Below, piece by piece: positions 26,006 to 35,175 of a DNA stretch of 64,000 nt. Origin of the DNA: an uncultured Alistipes sp. Lineage in GTDB: Bacteria; Bacteroidota; Bacteroidia; Bacteroidales; Rikenellaceae. The stretch covers positions 68,431 to 132,430 of the forward strand of contig CAAGLB010000154.1 of NCBI GenBank assembly GCA_900770635.1, in the 5' to 3' direction. The notes beneath the pieces are model-generated. The model did not search any database. It had not been told where the DNA came from and was given only the letters and a program-made list of their open reading frames with translations. The position numbers were made by a program, and so were the translations under genes. Numbering within the stretch: the stretch's first letter is position 1; each line of letters begins with the position of its first letter.

Positions 26006-26098
26006 GCGTTACGCAATATTTTTTTTAATTTTTCGATTTTTATTCGTTAATTCAAACAATTTGCTTAACTTTACAACATATTATCTATAATAGTAACG

Positions 26099-28186
26099 AT
26101 GAGCCACCAGGAGGATAGATTGCGTATGTCGGCACTTGTTGAGCTGCTCGACTACCATAGCCATAAATACTACGTCGAGAACTCACCCGAGATCTCTGAT
26201 TTCGAGTTCGACGCCCTGCTTCGTGAGTTGCAGGAGCTCGAGGATAAGTATCCCGAGTGGGCAGACGCCAACTCGCCAACAAAGCGTGTGGGCAGCGACC
26301 TCACGTGGGCATTCGAGAGTGTCGAGCACCGCTTTCCGATGCAGTCGCTATCAAATACCTACTCGTCCGAGGAGCTTGGCGAGTGGATTGACCGCATCGT
26401 GCGAGAGCTTGGCGAGGTGGAGTTTATCTGCGAGCTTAAGTTCGACGGCACTGCAATATCACTAACCTACGAGAATGGAGCTCTTAGTCGTGCTGTCACT
26501 CGTGGCGATGGACGTCGTGGCGACGACGTGACGAATAATGTGCGCACCATAGGCTCGGTGCCATTGCGTCTACGTGGCGACGACTACCCCGCTATGTTTG
26601 AAATTCGTGGCGAGATAATCATGCCGTACGCCTCGTTCGATAGGCTCAACCGTGAGCGTGAGGCGGCAGGCGAGCCACTTTTGGCAAATCCTCGTAATGC
26701 TGCTGCTGGAACATTAAAGCAGCAATCGTCGCAGGTTGTGGCACGTCGTGGCCTCGACTGCACGTTGTATCAGCTTGCTGGCGACAACCTCCCTTTTGCA
26801 ACACATACCGAGAATCTTGATGCTGCTCGCCGCTGGGGCTTTAAAATCTCGGACCACACGGCAGTATGTCGCTCACGTGAGGAGATTGAGAGATTTATCG
26901 CATATTGGGATGTCGAACGTAAAAACCTACCCTATGCTACAGATGGCGTAGTTATAAAGGTTAATAGCTATGCTCATCAGCGACAACTTGGCTCTACGGC
27001 AAAGGCGCCACGATGGGCTGTGGCCTATAAGTTTCAGGCTGAGCGAGCACTCACAAAGCTGCTTAGTGTAGACTTTCAAGTAGGTCGTACGGGTGCTATC
27101 ACGCCTGTTGCCAACCTCGAGCCTGTGCAGTTAGCGGGCACTATCGTAAAGCGAGCTTCGATACACAATGCCGACCAGATTCGCCTCTTGGATATCCGTT
27201 TGGGCGACATGGTCTATGTGGAGAAGGGCGGCGAGATTATCCCAAAGATCACTGAGGTAGAGCTCTCGGAGCGACCTAATGATAGCCAAGAGTTTGAGTA
27301 TATCACCCACTGCCCCGAGTGTGGCAGCGAGCTTGTGCGCTACGAGGGCGAGGCTAAGCACTACTGCCCAAATGCCGATGGCTGTAAGCCTCAGATAATT
27401 GGACGCATTACCCACTTTGTCGGTCGCAAGGCTATGGACATCGAGGGCCTTGGTGGCGAAACAATCGAGCTACTATGGCAAAACGGACTATTGCACAACA
27501 TATCCGACATTTACTATCTCGATCCCGTGCAGCTTGCCGCACTACCTCGCCTTGGCGAGAAGTCGGCAGCCAACATTATCGAGGGTGTGCGCCTATCGAA
27601 AGATGTGGCGTTCGAGCGTGTGTTGTTCGCCTTGGGCATTCGCTTTGTTGGCGAAACTACGGCTAAGTATCTCGCCTCGCACTTCCGCACTCTCGATGCT
27701 ATTGCCAAGGCCACGAAGGAGGAGCTATACGAAGCCGAGGAGGTGGGAGCAAAAATTGCTGATGCCATAGTCGAGTATTTCAGCAACGATGCCAACTTGT
27801 CGATAATCGAGCGACTGCGTAGTGCAGGACTTCAGTTTGAAGTAAAAGATAAAGTAAGAGAGTCTAACGCATTGGAGGGCAAGAGCATTGTTATCTCTGG
27901 TAAGTTCGCTGGCATATCACGTGACGACATGAAGGCATTGGTCGAGAAGCATGGTGGCAAGAACCTCGCAGCAGTATCTGCCAATGTTGACTTTATCGTT
28001 GCAGGCGACAACATGGGCCCAGCAAAACGCCAAAAGGCCGAGAAGCTCGGCGTTAAGATTCTCAGCGAGGCCGAGTTCATGGCACTTATTACCCAGGCCG
28101 ACAAGCGGGAAAGCGTGGCGAGTGTCGAGAAAGATGCGCCAACAACACAGACTATTAATAAACCCATACAAGGAACATTATTTTAA
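26099..28186 (+). CDS. ligA: NAD-dependent DNA ligase
   Basis: Seals nicks in duplex DNA in replication and repair using NAD+. The 695-residue length fits LigA. Domains in order: Ia (RLRMSALVELLDYHSHKYYV), the adenylation domain with the nucleophile Lys114 in CELKFDGTAIS, an OB domain (VGRTGAITPVANLEPV), a four-cysteine zinc finger (CPECGS then HYCPNADGC), helix-hairpin-helix repeats (LPRLGEKSAANII and LGIRFVGETTAKYLA) and a C-terminal BRCT domain (IVISGKFAGISRDDMKALVE). All key elements are intact. dapA follows after 21 bp. Confidence 0.97.
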   Translation: MSHQEDRLRMSALVELLDYHSHKYYVENSPEISDFEFDALLRELQELEDKYPEWADANSPTKRVGSDLTWAFESVEHRFPMQSLSNTYSSEELGEWIDRIVRELGEVEFICELKFDGTAISLTYENGALSRAVTRGDGRRGDDVTNNVRTIGSVPLRLRGDDYPAMFEIRGEIIMPYASFDRLNREREAAGEPLLANPRNAAAGTLKQQSSQVVARRGLDCTLYQLAGDNLPFATHTENLDAARRWGFKISDHTAVCRSREEIERFIAYWDVERKNLPYATDGVVIKVNSYAHQRQLGSTAKAPRWAVAYKFQAERALTKLLSVDFQVGRTGAITPVANLEPVQLAGTIVKRASIHNADQIRLLDIRLGDMVYVEKGGEIIPKITEVELSERPNDSQEFEYITHCPECGSELVRYEGEAKHYCPNADGCKPQIIGRITHFVGRKAMDIEGLGGETIELLWQNGLLHNISDIYYLDPVQLAALPRLGEKSAANIIEGVRLSKDVAFERVLFALGIRFVGETTAKYLASHFRTLDAIAKATKEELYEAEEVGAKIADAIVEYFSNDANLSIIERLRSAGLQFEVKDKVRESNALEGKSIVISGKFAGISRDDMKALVEKHGGKNLAAVSANVDFIVAGDNMGPAKRQKAEKLGVKILSEAEFMALITQADKRESVASVEKDAPTTQTINKPIQGTLF

Positions 28187-28207
28187 CTCGTTGAAAACTA
28201 TTTGATT

Positions 28208-29095
28208 ATGACACAGAATATGATTAAGGGTGTAGGTGTAGCACTCATCACCCCTTTTAAGAACTACGAGGTTGATTATGAGGCGCTTGGTCGCATGGTC
28301 GACTATGTTATAAATGGTAATGTCGACTACATCGTGGCACTTGGCTCAACCGCCGAGACTGCAACTATGTCGCTCGACGAGCGTGATAAGGTGTTACGAT
28401 TCATCGTTAAGCACACGGCCAGCCGTGTGCCTATTGTTGCAGGCATGGGTGGCAATGACACACACGCCCTTGTCGAGCAGTTGCGTACGTTCGACCTATC
28501 GGACACGGTGGCAATACTCAGCGTTGTACCTTACTATAATAAGCCATCGCAAGAGGGCATCTATCGCCACTTTATGGCTGTTGCCGAGGCGTCGCCCGTG
28601 CCCGTTATCATCTACAACGTCCCTGGTCGCACAGGCCTCAATATGACTGCCGAGACTACGCTTCGTCTGGCGCATGCCACAGACAAGATTATTGCCGTTA
28701 AGGAGGCATGTGGCAACATCGAGCAGATGCAGCAGATTCTCGACGGCCGCCCCGAGGGCTTCCTCGTGCTGTCGGGCGACGATGGCCTCACCGTAGAGCT
28801 TGTTAAGCGTGGTGGCGATGGCGTTATCTCGGTGGCTGCCAACACTTTCCCCGAGAAGTTCTGTTGTTGTGTGCACGATGCCATGGCGGGCAGAATTGAG
28901 GCTGCTGAGGCCGAGATGAGCGAGATGGACGAGCCTATCAACCTACTATTCAAGGAGGGTAACCCCGTAGGTGCTAAGTCAATGGCATCGATCATGGGGC
29001 TCACACGTGCCGAGGTGCGCTTGCCTCTTGTCGAGGCCACAGAGGCGTTGGCTGCGGAGATTAAAACTGTCATCGAGAAATACGATTTGCGATAG
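28208..29095 (+). CDS. dapA: 4-hydroxy-tetrahydrodipicolinate synthase
   Basis: Condenses pyruvate with aspartate semialdehyde at the entry of the diaminopimelate/lysine pathway, which feeds both lysine and peptidoglycan synthesis. The 295 residues form a TIM barrel with the conserved VALITPF, GSTAE, YNVPGRTG (catalytic Tyr) and the Schiff-base lysine in IIAVKEACGN, then LSGDDGL. The ATG at 28208 replaces an in-frame TTG six bases earlier. It lies between ligA and a DUF4919 gene on the same strand, probably cotranscribed. Confidence 0.95.
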   Translation: MTQNMIKGVGVALITPFKNYEVDYEALGRMVDYVINGNVDYIVALGSTAETATMSLDERDKVLRFIVKHTASRVPIVAGMGGNDTHALVEQLRTFDLSDTVAILSVVPYYNKPSQEGIYRHFMAVAEASPVPVIIYNVPGRTGLNMTAETTLRLAHATDKIIAVKEACGNIEQMQQILDGRPEGFLVLSGDDGLTVELVKRGGDGVISVAANTFPEKFCCCVHDAMAGRIEAAEAEMSEMDEPINLLFKEGNPVGAKSMASIMGLTRAEVRLPLVEATEALAAEIKTVIEKYDLR

Positions 29096-29130
29096 TCGAA
29101 GCGTTGGTCATTAGACTAAAATATGGTACT

Positions 29131-29880
29131 ATGAAACAGCTACTTATCGCACTACTCTTTGCTCTATTGCCCACGATGACTATGGCGCAAGATGCCACAA
29201 AGCGTGTGCCCGACGAAGATGATATTTTGCATCAAACGCTCTCGGCAACATCGCCATACTACTATACCAACCTATTGCTTAAGTATCGCAATGGCGCAGA
29301 GAAGCTCACCCATGACGAGTATTTCTATCTCTACTATGGCTACCTCTACCAAGAGGACTATCGTCCGTTTGTCGAGAATAGAGCCCTCGACGAGATGCTG
29401 CTTCTGATGAGTGGTGTCGATGTCGAGCAGCCTATGGTGTCACAACTCGAAGCTATCATCGAACGAGGCATGGAGGCTATGGAGCTCGATCCGTTCAACC
29501 CTAAGGTGCTCAATATTATGGCATTTGCCTACGGCGCACTTGGCGATGCTCAGCGTGAACAGCTCTACTTCGACCACCTCAATGGCGTGCTTCACACCAT
29601 CGAGCACTCTGGAACAGGGCTCAAGGAGACCTCGCCTTGGCATGTACTCATGTTTTCGCACGCCTACGACCTCCTTGCCGCCAAGGGTTATGCCTACGGA
29701 CAGGCCAAGATCATTAGCCGCAGCGTGGAGTACATACCTCTAACTAAGAAATCGGAGGATAGGATCAAGGGATTTTACTTCGACTATAGCCGTGTATATC
29801 GCAACAAACCAACGGATGTTGTCATCAAACGAGATAGAACATGGCAGTTTAACAACCTTAAACCCCAAGAATATAAGTAG
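29131..29880 (+). CDS. Exported DUF4919 family protein
   Basis: 249 residues from the ATG at 29131, which begins a signal peptide (MKQLLIALLFALLPTMTMAQ). The rest is mostly helical with aromatic-rich segments (YFYLYYGYLYQEDYRPFVEN, MELDPFNPKVLNIMAFAYGA). This is the DUF4919 family, a Bacteroidota group of exported proteins with unknown function; the helical pairs look TPR-like. It starts 35 bp after dapA. No link with lysine synthesis is evident. Confidence 0.75.
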   Translation: MKQLLIALLFALLPTMTMAQDATKRVPDEDDILHQTLSATSPYYYTNLLLKYRNGAEKLTHDEYFYLYYGYLYQEDYRPFVENRALDEMLLLMSGVDVEQPMVSQLEAIIERGMEAMELDPFNPKVLNIMAFAYGALGDAQREQLYFDHLNGVLHTIEHSGTGLKETSPWHVLMFSHAYDLLAAKGYAYGQAKIISRSVEYIPLTKKSEDRIKGFYFDYSRVYRNKPTDVVIKRDRTWQFNNLKPQEYK

Positions 29881-29898
29881 TGTTTAAGATATTTTATA

Positions 29899-29906
29899 TA
29901 TCTTTG
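29899..29906 (+). promoter_or_regulatory. -7 box of the C11 peptidase gene
   Basis: TATCTTTG, 14 bp before the ATG. No TTG at the canonical distance. Confidence 0.5.
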
Positions 29907-29920
29907 CCCAAAATTTTTTG

Positions 29921-31423
29921 ATGATGAAACTTAAAGGATTATTACTCTATATCGTTGCGCTCGTTGCAGTTGTCACGTCGGTGGGCTGCGGTCCTAACAA
30001 CCGAGATCAGTATGAGATTGTTTTCGAGGAGCGTGCCGTCTGCTCTCATATCGGACAAACCATCGAGATAGAGTACCTCGTTCACAGCGACATAATGAAC
30101 TCACAGACCAAGTTCTCGGCTACAAGCAGCGAGGATTGGCTCAAGGTTGCCGACACGTCGACCATCGGCAAGATAACGCTCGTCGTCGAGGAGAACATTG
30201 GCGACAGCCGCTCGGCGACAATAACATTGTCAGCACCAGGATGTGTCACCACCTCGACCACCCTGTTGCAGTATGGCATACCCCCCGAGAAGGCCAACCA
30301 CACCTTGATGTTCTACTTCTTCGGCACAAGCCTTAGCCGCTACTTCAAAACTAACCTTGAGGATGCCGCAACTGCCATAGAGACAGGCATTTTGGGCAAC
30401 GCCAACAGGGTTGTATTCTTCCGCCAGGAGAGCAATAATAGCGGATATATCGGCGAGCTGTGCTACGACATCGACGGTGGTGAGTGCATCGAGCAGCGTA
30501 TCGAGAACATCACACTTCCAAGCAGCATCATCACGCCCGAAAAGATTGGCGAGTACATCTCAATGATGGCAAGCTATGCTCCTGCCGAGCGCTATGGCAT
30601 CGTCTTCGCTGGTCATGGCCAGGGCTGGATTACTCGTGAGATACTCAATAACAACAAGGATGTTTCGGCACTTAGCGCTGGCTATAACCCTTGGATACCT
30701 GCCGCTGGCGCTGAGGTCACTCGTGCCTTTGGCGAAAACAATGTGCAAGTCAACATCGACGAGTTGGCCGAGGGTATCGAGTCGTCGGGCATAGCTCTCG
30801 ACTACATATTGTTTGACGCCTGCTTCATGTCGAACATCGAGGCTATCTACGAGTTGCGCAATGCTGCTAACTACATCATTGCCTCGCCATGCGAGATTAT
30901 GGGCAAGGGCTTTCCCTATCATCGCACGCTACCCCACCTATTTACAAACGATGGCGCTACTACCGACTACGTAGCAGCTGCCGAGAGCTACAATAAATAC
31001 TACAAAGATGAATATGTTGGTAGCTCACGCTGTGGTTCAATCGCCGTATATCAATGCTCTGAGATAGAGAGCCTTGCCGAGGCAACACGCGCTGTTATGG
31101 CGAGTGCCAAGAGCGACTACGACACCAAGGACCTTCAAACCTACGAGGGCCAAAATCCGCACCACTTCTACGACTTTGGCCAGTGGGTAAATGTTGTTGC
31201 CACCGACTCTTCGGCGTTAGCTACTTTCAACGAGGCTATGGATAGATGTGTTGTGGCCACCTACACGCTCAGCACATTCTACTCGGCTTATGGTCAATCT
31301 GGATCGTATCCCATAAACCTCGATGTCTACTCGGGAGTCACCACCTCGGCACCCAGCGAGGCCTATCCCAACGGCTGGCGACAGACAAATTGGTATAAAG
31401 ATGTCATAGCGTTGGAAAATTAA
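29921..31423 (+). CDS. Clostripain-family (C11) cysteine peptidase lipoprotein with BACON domain
   Basis: About 500 residues. A lipoprotein signal peptide (LLLYIVALVAVVTSVGCG, acylated Cys in VGC) is followed by a BACON domain (about 30-120, a beta sandwich often involved in carbohydrate or mucin binding) and a C11 peptidase domain. The catalytic His232 lies in IVFAGHGQGW and Cys301 in YILFDACFMSN. C11 enzymes cut after Arg or Lys and are often self-activated. The protein is probably displayed on the outer membrane. Two adjacent ATGs (29921 and 29924) are equally possible starts. It has its own -7 box, so it is not simply part of the ligA-dapA unit. Confidence 0.87.
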   Translation: MMKLKGLLLYIVALVAVVTSVGCGPNNRDQYEIVFEERAVCSHIGQTIEIEYLVHSDIMNSQTKFSATSSEDWLKVADTSTIGKITLVVEENIGDSRSATITLSAPGCVTTSTTLLQYGIPPEKANHTLMFYFFGTSLSRYFKTNLEDAATAIETGILGNANRVVFFRQESNNSGYIGELCYDIDGGECIEQRIENITLPSSIITPEKIGEYISMMASYAPAERYGIVFAGHGQGWITREILNNNKDVSALSAGYNPWIPAAGAEVTRAFGENNVQVNIDELAEGIESSGIALDYILFDACFMSNIEAIYELRNAANYIIASPCEIMGKGFPYHRTLPHLFTNDGATTDYVAAAESYNKYYKDEYVGSSRCGSIAVYQCSEIESLAEATRAVMASAKSDYDTKDLQTYEGQNPHHFYDFGQWVNVVATDSSALATFNEAMDRCVVATYTLSTFYSAYGQSGSYPINLDVYSGVTTSAPSEAYPNGWRQTNWYKDVIALEN

Positions 31424-31440
31424 GATATATTCTATATCTT
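31410..31440 (+). promoter_or_regulatory. Promoter of ffh
   Basis: TTG (31410-31412), 20 bp, TATCTTTG (31433-31440), 39 bp before the ffh ATG. It begins inside the end of the C11 peptidase gene. Confidence 0.75.
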
Positions 31441-31479
31441 TGTGCGCTCATTGAGAAATAATTAAAGACGATATATATT

Positions 31480-32820
31480 ATGTTTGAAAATCTTACCGAG
31501 AAACTTGAACGCTCGTTTAAAATCCTAAAGGGTGAGGGCCGCATTACCGAGATCAATGTTGCCGAGTCACTCAAGGAGATTCGTCGTGCACTTATCGATG
31601 CCGATGTTAACTACAAGGTTGCTAAGAATTTTACCGACGAGGTTAAGCAGAAAGCGTTAGGTCAGGATGTTTTGCGTTCGGTGAAACCAGGACAGATGAT
31701 GACCAAGATTGTGCGTGACGAACTTGCACAACTCATGGGTGGCACTGCCACCGACATCAAGCTTGAGGGCAACCCCGCAGTGATACTTATCGCTGGTCTT
31801 CAGGGTTCGGGTAAGACCACATTCTCGGGCAAGCTCGCAGCGCATATCAAGAGCAAGAAAGGCCGTCAGGTGTTGTTGGTTGCAGGCGACGTCTATCGTC
31901 CTGCCGCTATCGACCAGCTCAAGATTTTGGGACAGACCGTAGGCGTAGAGGTCTATACCGAGGAGGGCAACAACAATCCTATTCAGATTGCCGAGAATGC
32001 TATTAAGTATGCACGTTCTAAGTCATACAATACCGTAATCGTCGATACAGCAGGTCGTTTGGCTATCGACGAGGCTATGATGCAGGAGATCACTGCTATC
32101 AAGGCTGCCGTTAACCCATCCGAGACACTCTTTGTTGTCGACTCGATGACAGGTCAAGATGCTGTGAACACAGCTAAGGAGTTCAACGACCGCCTCGACT
32201 TCGACGGCGTGGTTCTTACTAAGCTCGATGGTGATACTCGTGGTGGTGCTGCTATCTCTATCCGCTCAGTCGTAGATAAGCCGTTGAAGTTTATCTCTGC
32301 TGGCGAGAAGATGGATGCGTTGCAGGTGTTCCACCCCGAGCGTATGGCCGACCGTATCTTGGGCATGGGCGATGTTGTGTCGCTTGTTGAGCGTGCTCAG
32401 GAGCAGTTCGACGAGGAGGAGGCACGCAAGCTCAAGAAGAAGCTCATCAAGAATCAGTTTAACTTCAACGACTTCCGTGACCAGATCAACCAGATTAAGA
32501 AGATGGGTAACCTCAAGGATCTCGCTTCTATGATTCCTGGCATGGGCAAGATGCTCAAGAATGTCGATATCCCTGACGATGCTTTCAAGCAGACCGAAGC
32601 TATCATCGACTCGATGACTCCTGCCGAGCGTGAGAACCCCGAGATTATCAATGCACGCCGTCGTGAGCGTATCGCTAAGGGTTCGGGTACTAACATCGCC
32701 GATGTAAACCGCCTACTCAAGCAGTTCGAGGATACACGTAAGGTGATGCGCACGGTTGCAGGTGGAGGCTTCCAACAGCAGATGCGAAACATGCAGCGTG
32801 GAGGCATGCGCCGCAGATAA
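31480..32820 (+). CDS. ffh: Signal recognition particle protein
   Basis: GTPase that binds signal sequences and 4.5S RNA and delivers ribosomes to FtsY and SecYEG. The 446 residues have the N domain (MFENLTEKLERSFKILKGEG), the G domain with GLQGSGKTTFSGKLA, DTAGRLAIDEAMM and LTKLDGDTRGGAA, and the methionine-rich M domain (ASMIPGMGKMLKN, VMRTVAGGGFQQQMRNMQRG). The domain order and length are standard. It has its own promoter and terminator. Confidence 0.98.
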   Translation: MFENLTEKLERSFKILKGEGRITEINVAESLKEIRRALIDADVNYKVAKNFTDEVKQKALGQDVLRSVKPGQMMTKIVRDELAQLMGGTATDIKLEGNPAVILIAGLQGSGKTTFSGKLAAHIKSKKGRQVLLVAGDVYRPAAIDQLKILGQTVGVEVYTEEGNNNPIQIAENAIKYARSKSYNTVIVDTAGRLAIDEAMMQEITAIKAAVNPSETLFVVDSMTGQDAVNTAKEFNDRLDFDGVVLTKLDGDTRGGAAISIRSVVDKPLKFISAGEKMDALQVFHPERMADRILGMGDVVSLVERAQEQFDEEEARKLKKKLIKNQFNFNDFRDQINQIKKMGNLKDLASMIPGMGKMLKNVDIPDDAFKQTEAIIDSMTPAERENPEIINARRRERIAKGSGTNIADVNRLLKQFEDTRKVMRTVAGGGFQQQMRNMQRGGMRRR

Positions 32821-32838
32821 CACCCTAATCGGAATAAC

Positions 32839-32875
32839 AAGGGGCCTGTCCATGCTTTGGACAGGCCCTTATCAT
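32839..32875 (+). terminator. Terminator of ffh (also faces the hexosaminidase gene)
   Basis: Arms 32839-32851 and 32859-32870 pair except for one bulged G; the loop is short. It lies between the convergent ends of ffh and the hexosaminidase gene. Confidence 0.75.
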
Positions 32876-32896
32876 ATAACTAAGCGTAAGACCACC

Positions 32897-35059
32897 CTAC
32901 TCCAACACTGGCCATATTGTAGGTGGCTGAATGGACACATGCTTAGCGCCGTTACCTTGCGACGTGCACACCAATCGCACAGCCTTAATTGGGCGCTCAG
33001 GATTATCGATGATAAACATTCCATTCTCGAGCTTGCCGCCATACGAGAACTTCATGCCGTCATAGCTTATCTCGGCATATCCATTTTCGAATATGAATCG
33101 TGGAAGCTGAAAATTGCCCGTAGCAACCTGCATCTTGCGACATTTAACAGGCTGAGCAAAAGTAAATTGTATCCAATCGCCATCAGTACATGAGCGTGAT
33201 GTGCGTGCCAAACGGCCATAGCCCTGTGCCTTAGCAAAGGTCATCGTAGAGTGCTGAGGCATCGACGATGTTATTGTGAATTGTGGCTTCAACACACGGA
33301 AATGCCCCTCGACAGCAGCCTCTGGCGACGAAGCCTTAGCTCGTCGTGAAACAAACGAGTAACGCTCGGGCTGAGATGTCGTTATCGGCTTAGTGTATAT
33401 AGACTCGCTACCATCCACATGATTACGCACATAGATCGTCGAGCGATCATCGCACGAAGCCGTAAGCACGCCATTGTAGTAGCTTACCTTTGGGGGCATA
33501 AGACGATAAGCAACACCCATTGCATCTAAGCGATCATAGTGCTTAACCATCGCATCGTAGAACTTCGACTTATCACGGCTATCGCTCTTAACCCAAGCTA
33601 TCTCGGCGAGCGACAACATACGTGGAAAAGTCATATAGTGCAGATAGTCAGGCTTCTCGGGTGAACGTGATACATAGGCCTCGCTAAAAAACGATGCCTC
33701 GAAACCGACAATATTTTTCTGCTCCTCGGCAGTAAACCCAAGCGATGTGGGAGTGACGCCATAGGTTTTCGACCAGTCGAATATCGCAGCCCAGTCGTGG
33801 CCAGGCTCACGCTTCGACTGCTTCATATCAAAGTAGAAGTATTGCCCTGGCATAACAATCGTTTTGTAGCCCTTGGCTGCCGACGCCCTGCACTCCTTGA
33901 CACCCATCCAGCCGAACACCAATGTCGAGGATGGCATCTCGCCACCATCTATGGCCTCGTTCCACACCGCTGGCAGCTTACCATGCTCGGCGAGCATGTC
34001 GGCTATGCGACGCATAAAGTAGGCCTGCAGCTGCTTGGGCGATGTATATCCCATCTTTGTCATCAGCGCCTGACAGTCGGGACAACGCTTCCACTGCGAA
34101 GTTTCAACCTCGTCGCCACCAATGTGGATATACTTTGTGTCGAACAGATCGCACACCTCAGCGATTATATCGGCCAAAAGTTTGTAGTTCGCCTCGTTCG
34201 ATACACAAAATGCCGAACGTGTGTCGTAGCCATACGAGGCTTCGAGGTTGGGCGAGTAGCGACACAATATCTCAGGATGCATCGATGCCATAGCAAGGCT
34301 ATGTCCAGGCAAGTCGATCTCGGGTATTAGCTCAATGTTTCGCACTCGTGCATAGTCGATAATCTCACGCATATCTTCGTGCGTGTAGTAACCGCCCCAC
34401 TTCTCGTTCCACTTGCCATAACGTGGCCATATAGGGCTATCGCAACCACGAAAGCCACCCGTCTTAGCCAACTCGGGATGCGACTTAATCTCTAATCGCC
34501 ACGCCTCATCGTCGGTAAGGTGCAGGCGCAGCTTATTAATCTTATGGTAGGCCAACAGGTCGATATACTCCATTATAGCCCCCTTTTCGATCCACGTGCG
34601 ACATACATCGAGCATGAATCCTCGATAAGCGTAGCGTGGTGCATCTACTACAGAACAACAATCGATACTCGCTGGCAGAGCCAATCTGTCGTAGACAGCG
34701 GCAGGGAGCAACTGAAAGAGTGTGGTCACGCCATTGAACACACCGCCATAGTCGCCACCACGAATCTCTATCCTATTGGTCGTCACATCGAGTCGATACT
34801 CCTCCGATTTAAGCTTCGTGTCGATGGCCAACACTATGCGACCAACACGGTCAACACCCACGTTGAGATGCTCGGCTGCGTAGTTGGCAATAGGCAGCAG
34901 GTCGTTGCTCATAGCCGATATTTTGTCGTAGGCCGATAGCACAAACTCGCCACTCGTGGCGTTATAGTGTTGTGGCGTTGGCACAATAGATGGCTGTGCC
35001 CATGCTACACACATAGAGATCATGGCCAAAGCCGAAAGAATTATTGTTCGCAGTTTCAT
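32897..35059 (-). CDS. Family 20 beta-N-acetylhexosaminidase
   Basis: 720-residue exported glycoside hydrolase (signal peptide MKLRTIILSALAMISMCVAWA) that removes terminal beta-linked GlcNAc or GalNAc from glycans, likely host mucin or glycoprotein N-glycans. An N-terminal GH20b domain (about 20-140) precedes the catalytic barrel, which has the Asp316-Glu317 pair in YIHIGGDEVE, the YRGFMLDVCRTW start segment and PEIDLPGHSLAM. The C-terminal part (about 530-720) contains a chitobiase-type domain and an F5/8-like sandwich (YAEISYDGMKFSYGGK). It is a single-gene unit with a consensus promoter at 35076-35105. Confidence 0.94.
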   Translation of the reverse strand: MKLRTIILSALAMISMCVAWAQPSIVPTPQHYNATSGEFVLSAYDKISAMSNDLLPIANYAAEHLNVGVDRVGRIVLAIDTKLKSEEYRLDVTTNRIEIRGGDYGGVFNGVTTLFQLLPAAVYDRLALPASIDCCSVVDAPRYAYRGFMLDVCRTWIEKGAIMEYIDLLAYHKINKLRLHLTDDEAWRLEIKSHPELAKTGGFRGCDSPIWPRYGKWNEKWGGYYTHEDMREIIDYARVRNIELIPEIDLPGHSLAMASMHPEILCRYSPNLEASYGYDTRSAFCVSNEANYKLLADIIAEVCDLFDTKYIHIGGDEVETSQWKRCPDCQALMTKMGYTSPKQLQAYFMRRIADMLAEHGKLPAVWNEAIDGGEMPSSTLVFGWMGVKECRASAAKGYKTIVMPGQYFYFDMKQSKREPGHDWAAIFDWSKTYGVTPTSLGFTAEEQKNIVGFEASFFSEAYVSRSPEKPDYLHYMTFPRMLSLAEIAWVKSDSRDKSKFYDAMVKHYDRLDAMGVAYRLMPPKVSYYNGVLTASCDDRSTIYVRNHVDGSESIYTKPITTSQPERYSFVSRRAKASSPEAAVEGHFRVLKPQFTITSSMPQHSTMTFAKAQGYGRLARTSRSCTDGDWIQFTFAQPVKCRKMQVATGNFQLPRFIFENGYAEISYDGMKFSYGGKLENGMFIIDNPERPIKAVRLVCTSQGNGAKHVSIQPPTIWPVLE

Positions 35060-35075
35060 AGCAAATTATTTTCCA

Positions 35076-35105
35076 CAAATTTAATAATTTTTCGCTAAAC
35101 ACCAA
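35076..35105 (-). promoter_or_regulatory. Promoter of the hexosaminidase gene
   Basis: On the minus strand TTG (35105-35103), 19 bp, TAAATTTG (35083-35076), 16 bp before the ATG. Confidence 0.75.
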
Positions 35106-35121
35106 CCTACACCCATATTTA

Positions 35122-35153
35122 AAAAGATAAGGCTGAGCACTGCCCAGCCTTAT
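35122..35153 (-). terminator. Terminator of the TonB receptor/nuclease operon
   Basis: On the minus strand a 9-bp stem (arms 35145-35153 and 35127-35135, 9-nt loop) is followed by CTTTTT. It lies just past the DUF5689 lipoprotein gene. Confidence 0.8.
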
Positions 35154-35175
35154 TCTTTATGGTAGTTTTCTACGA

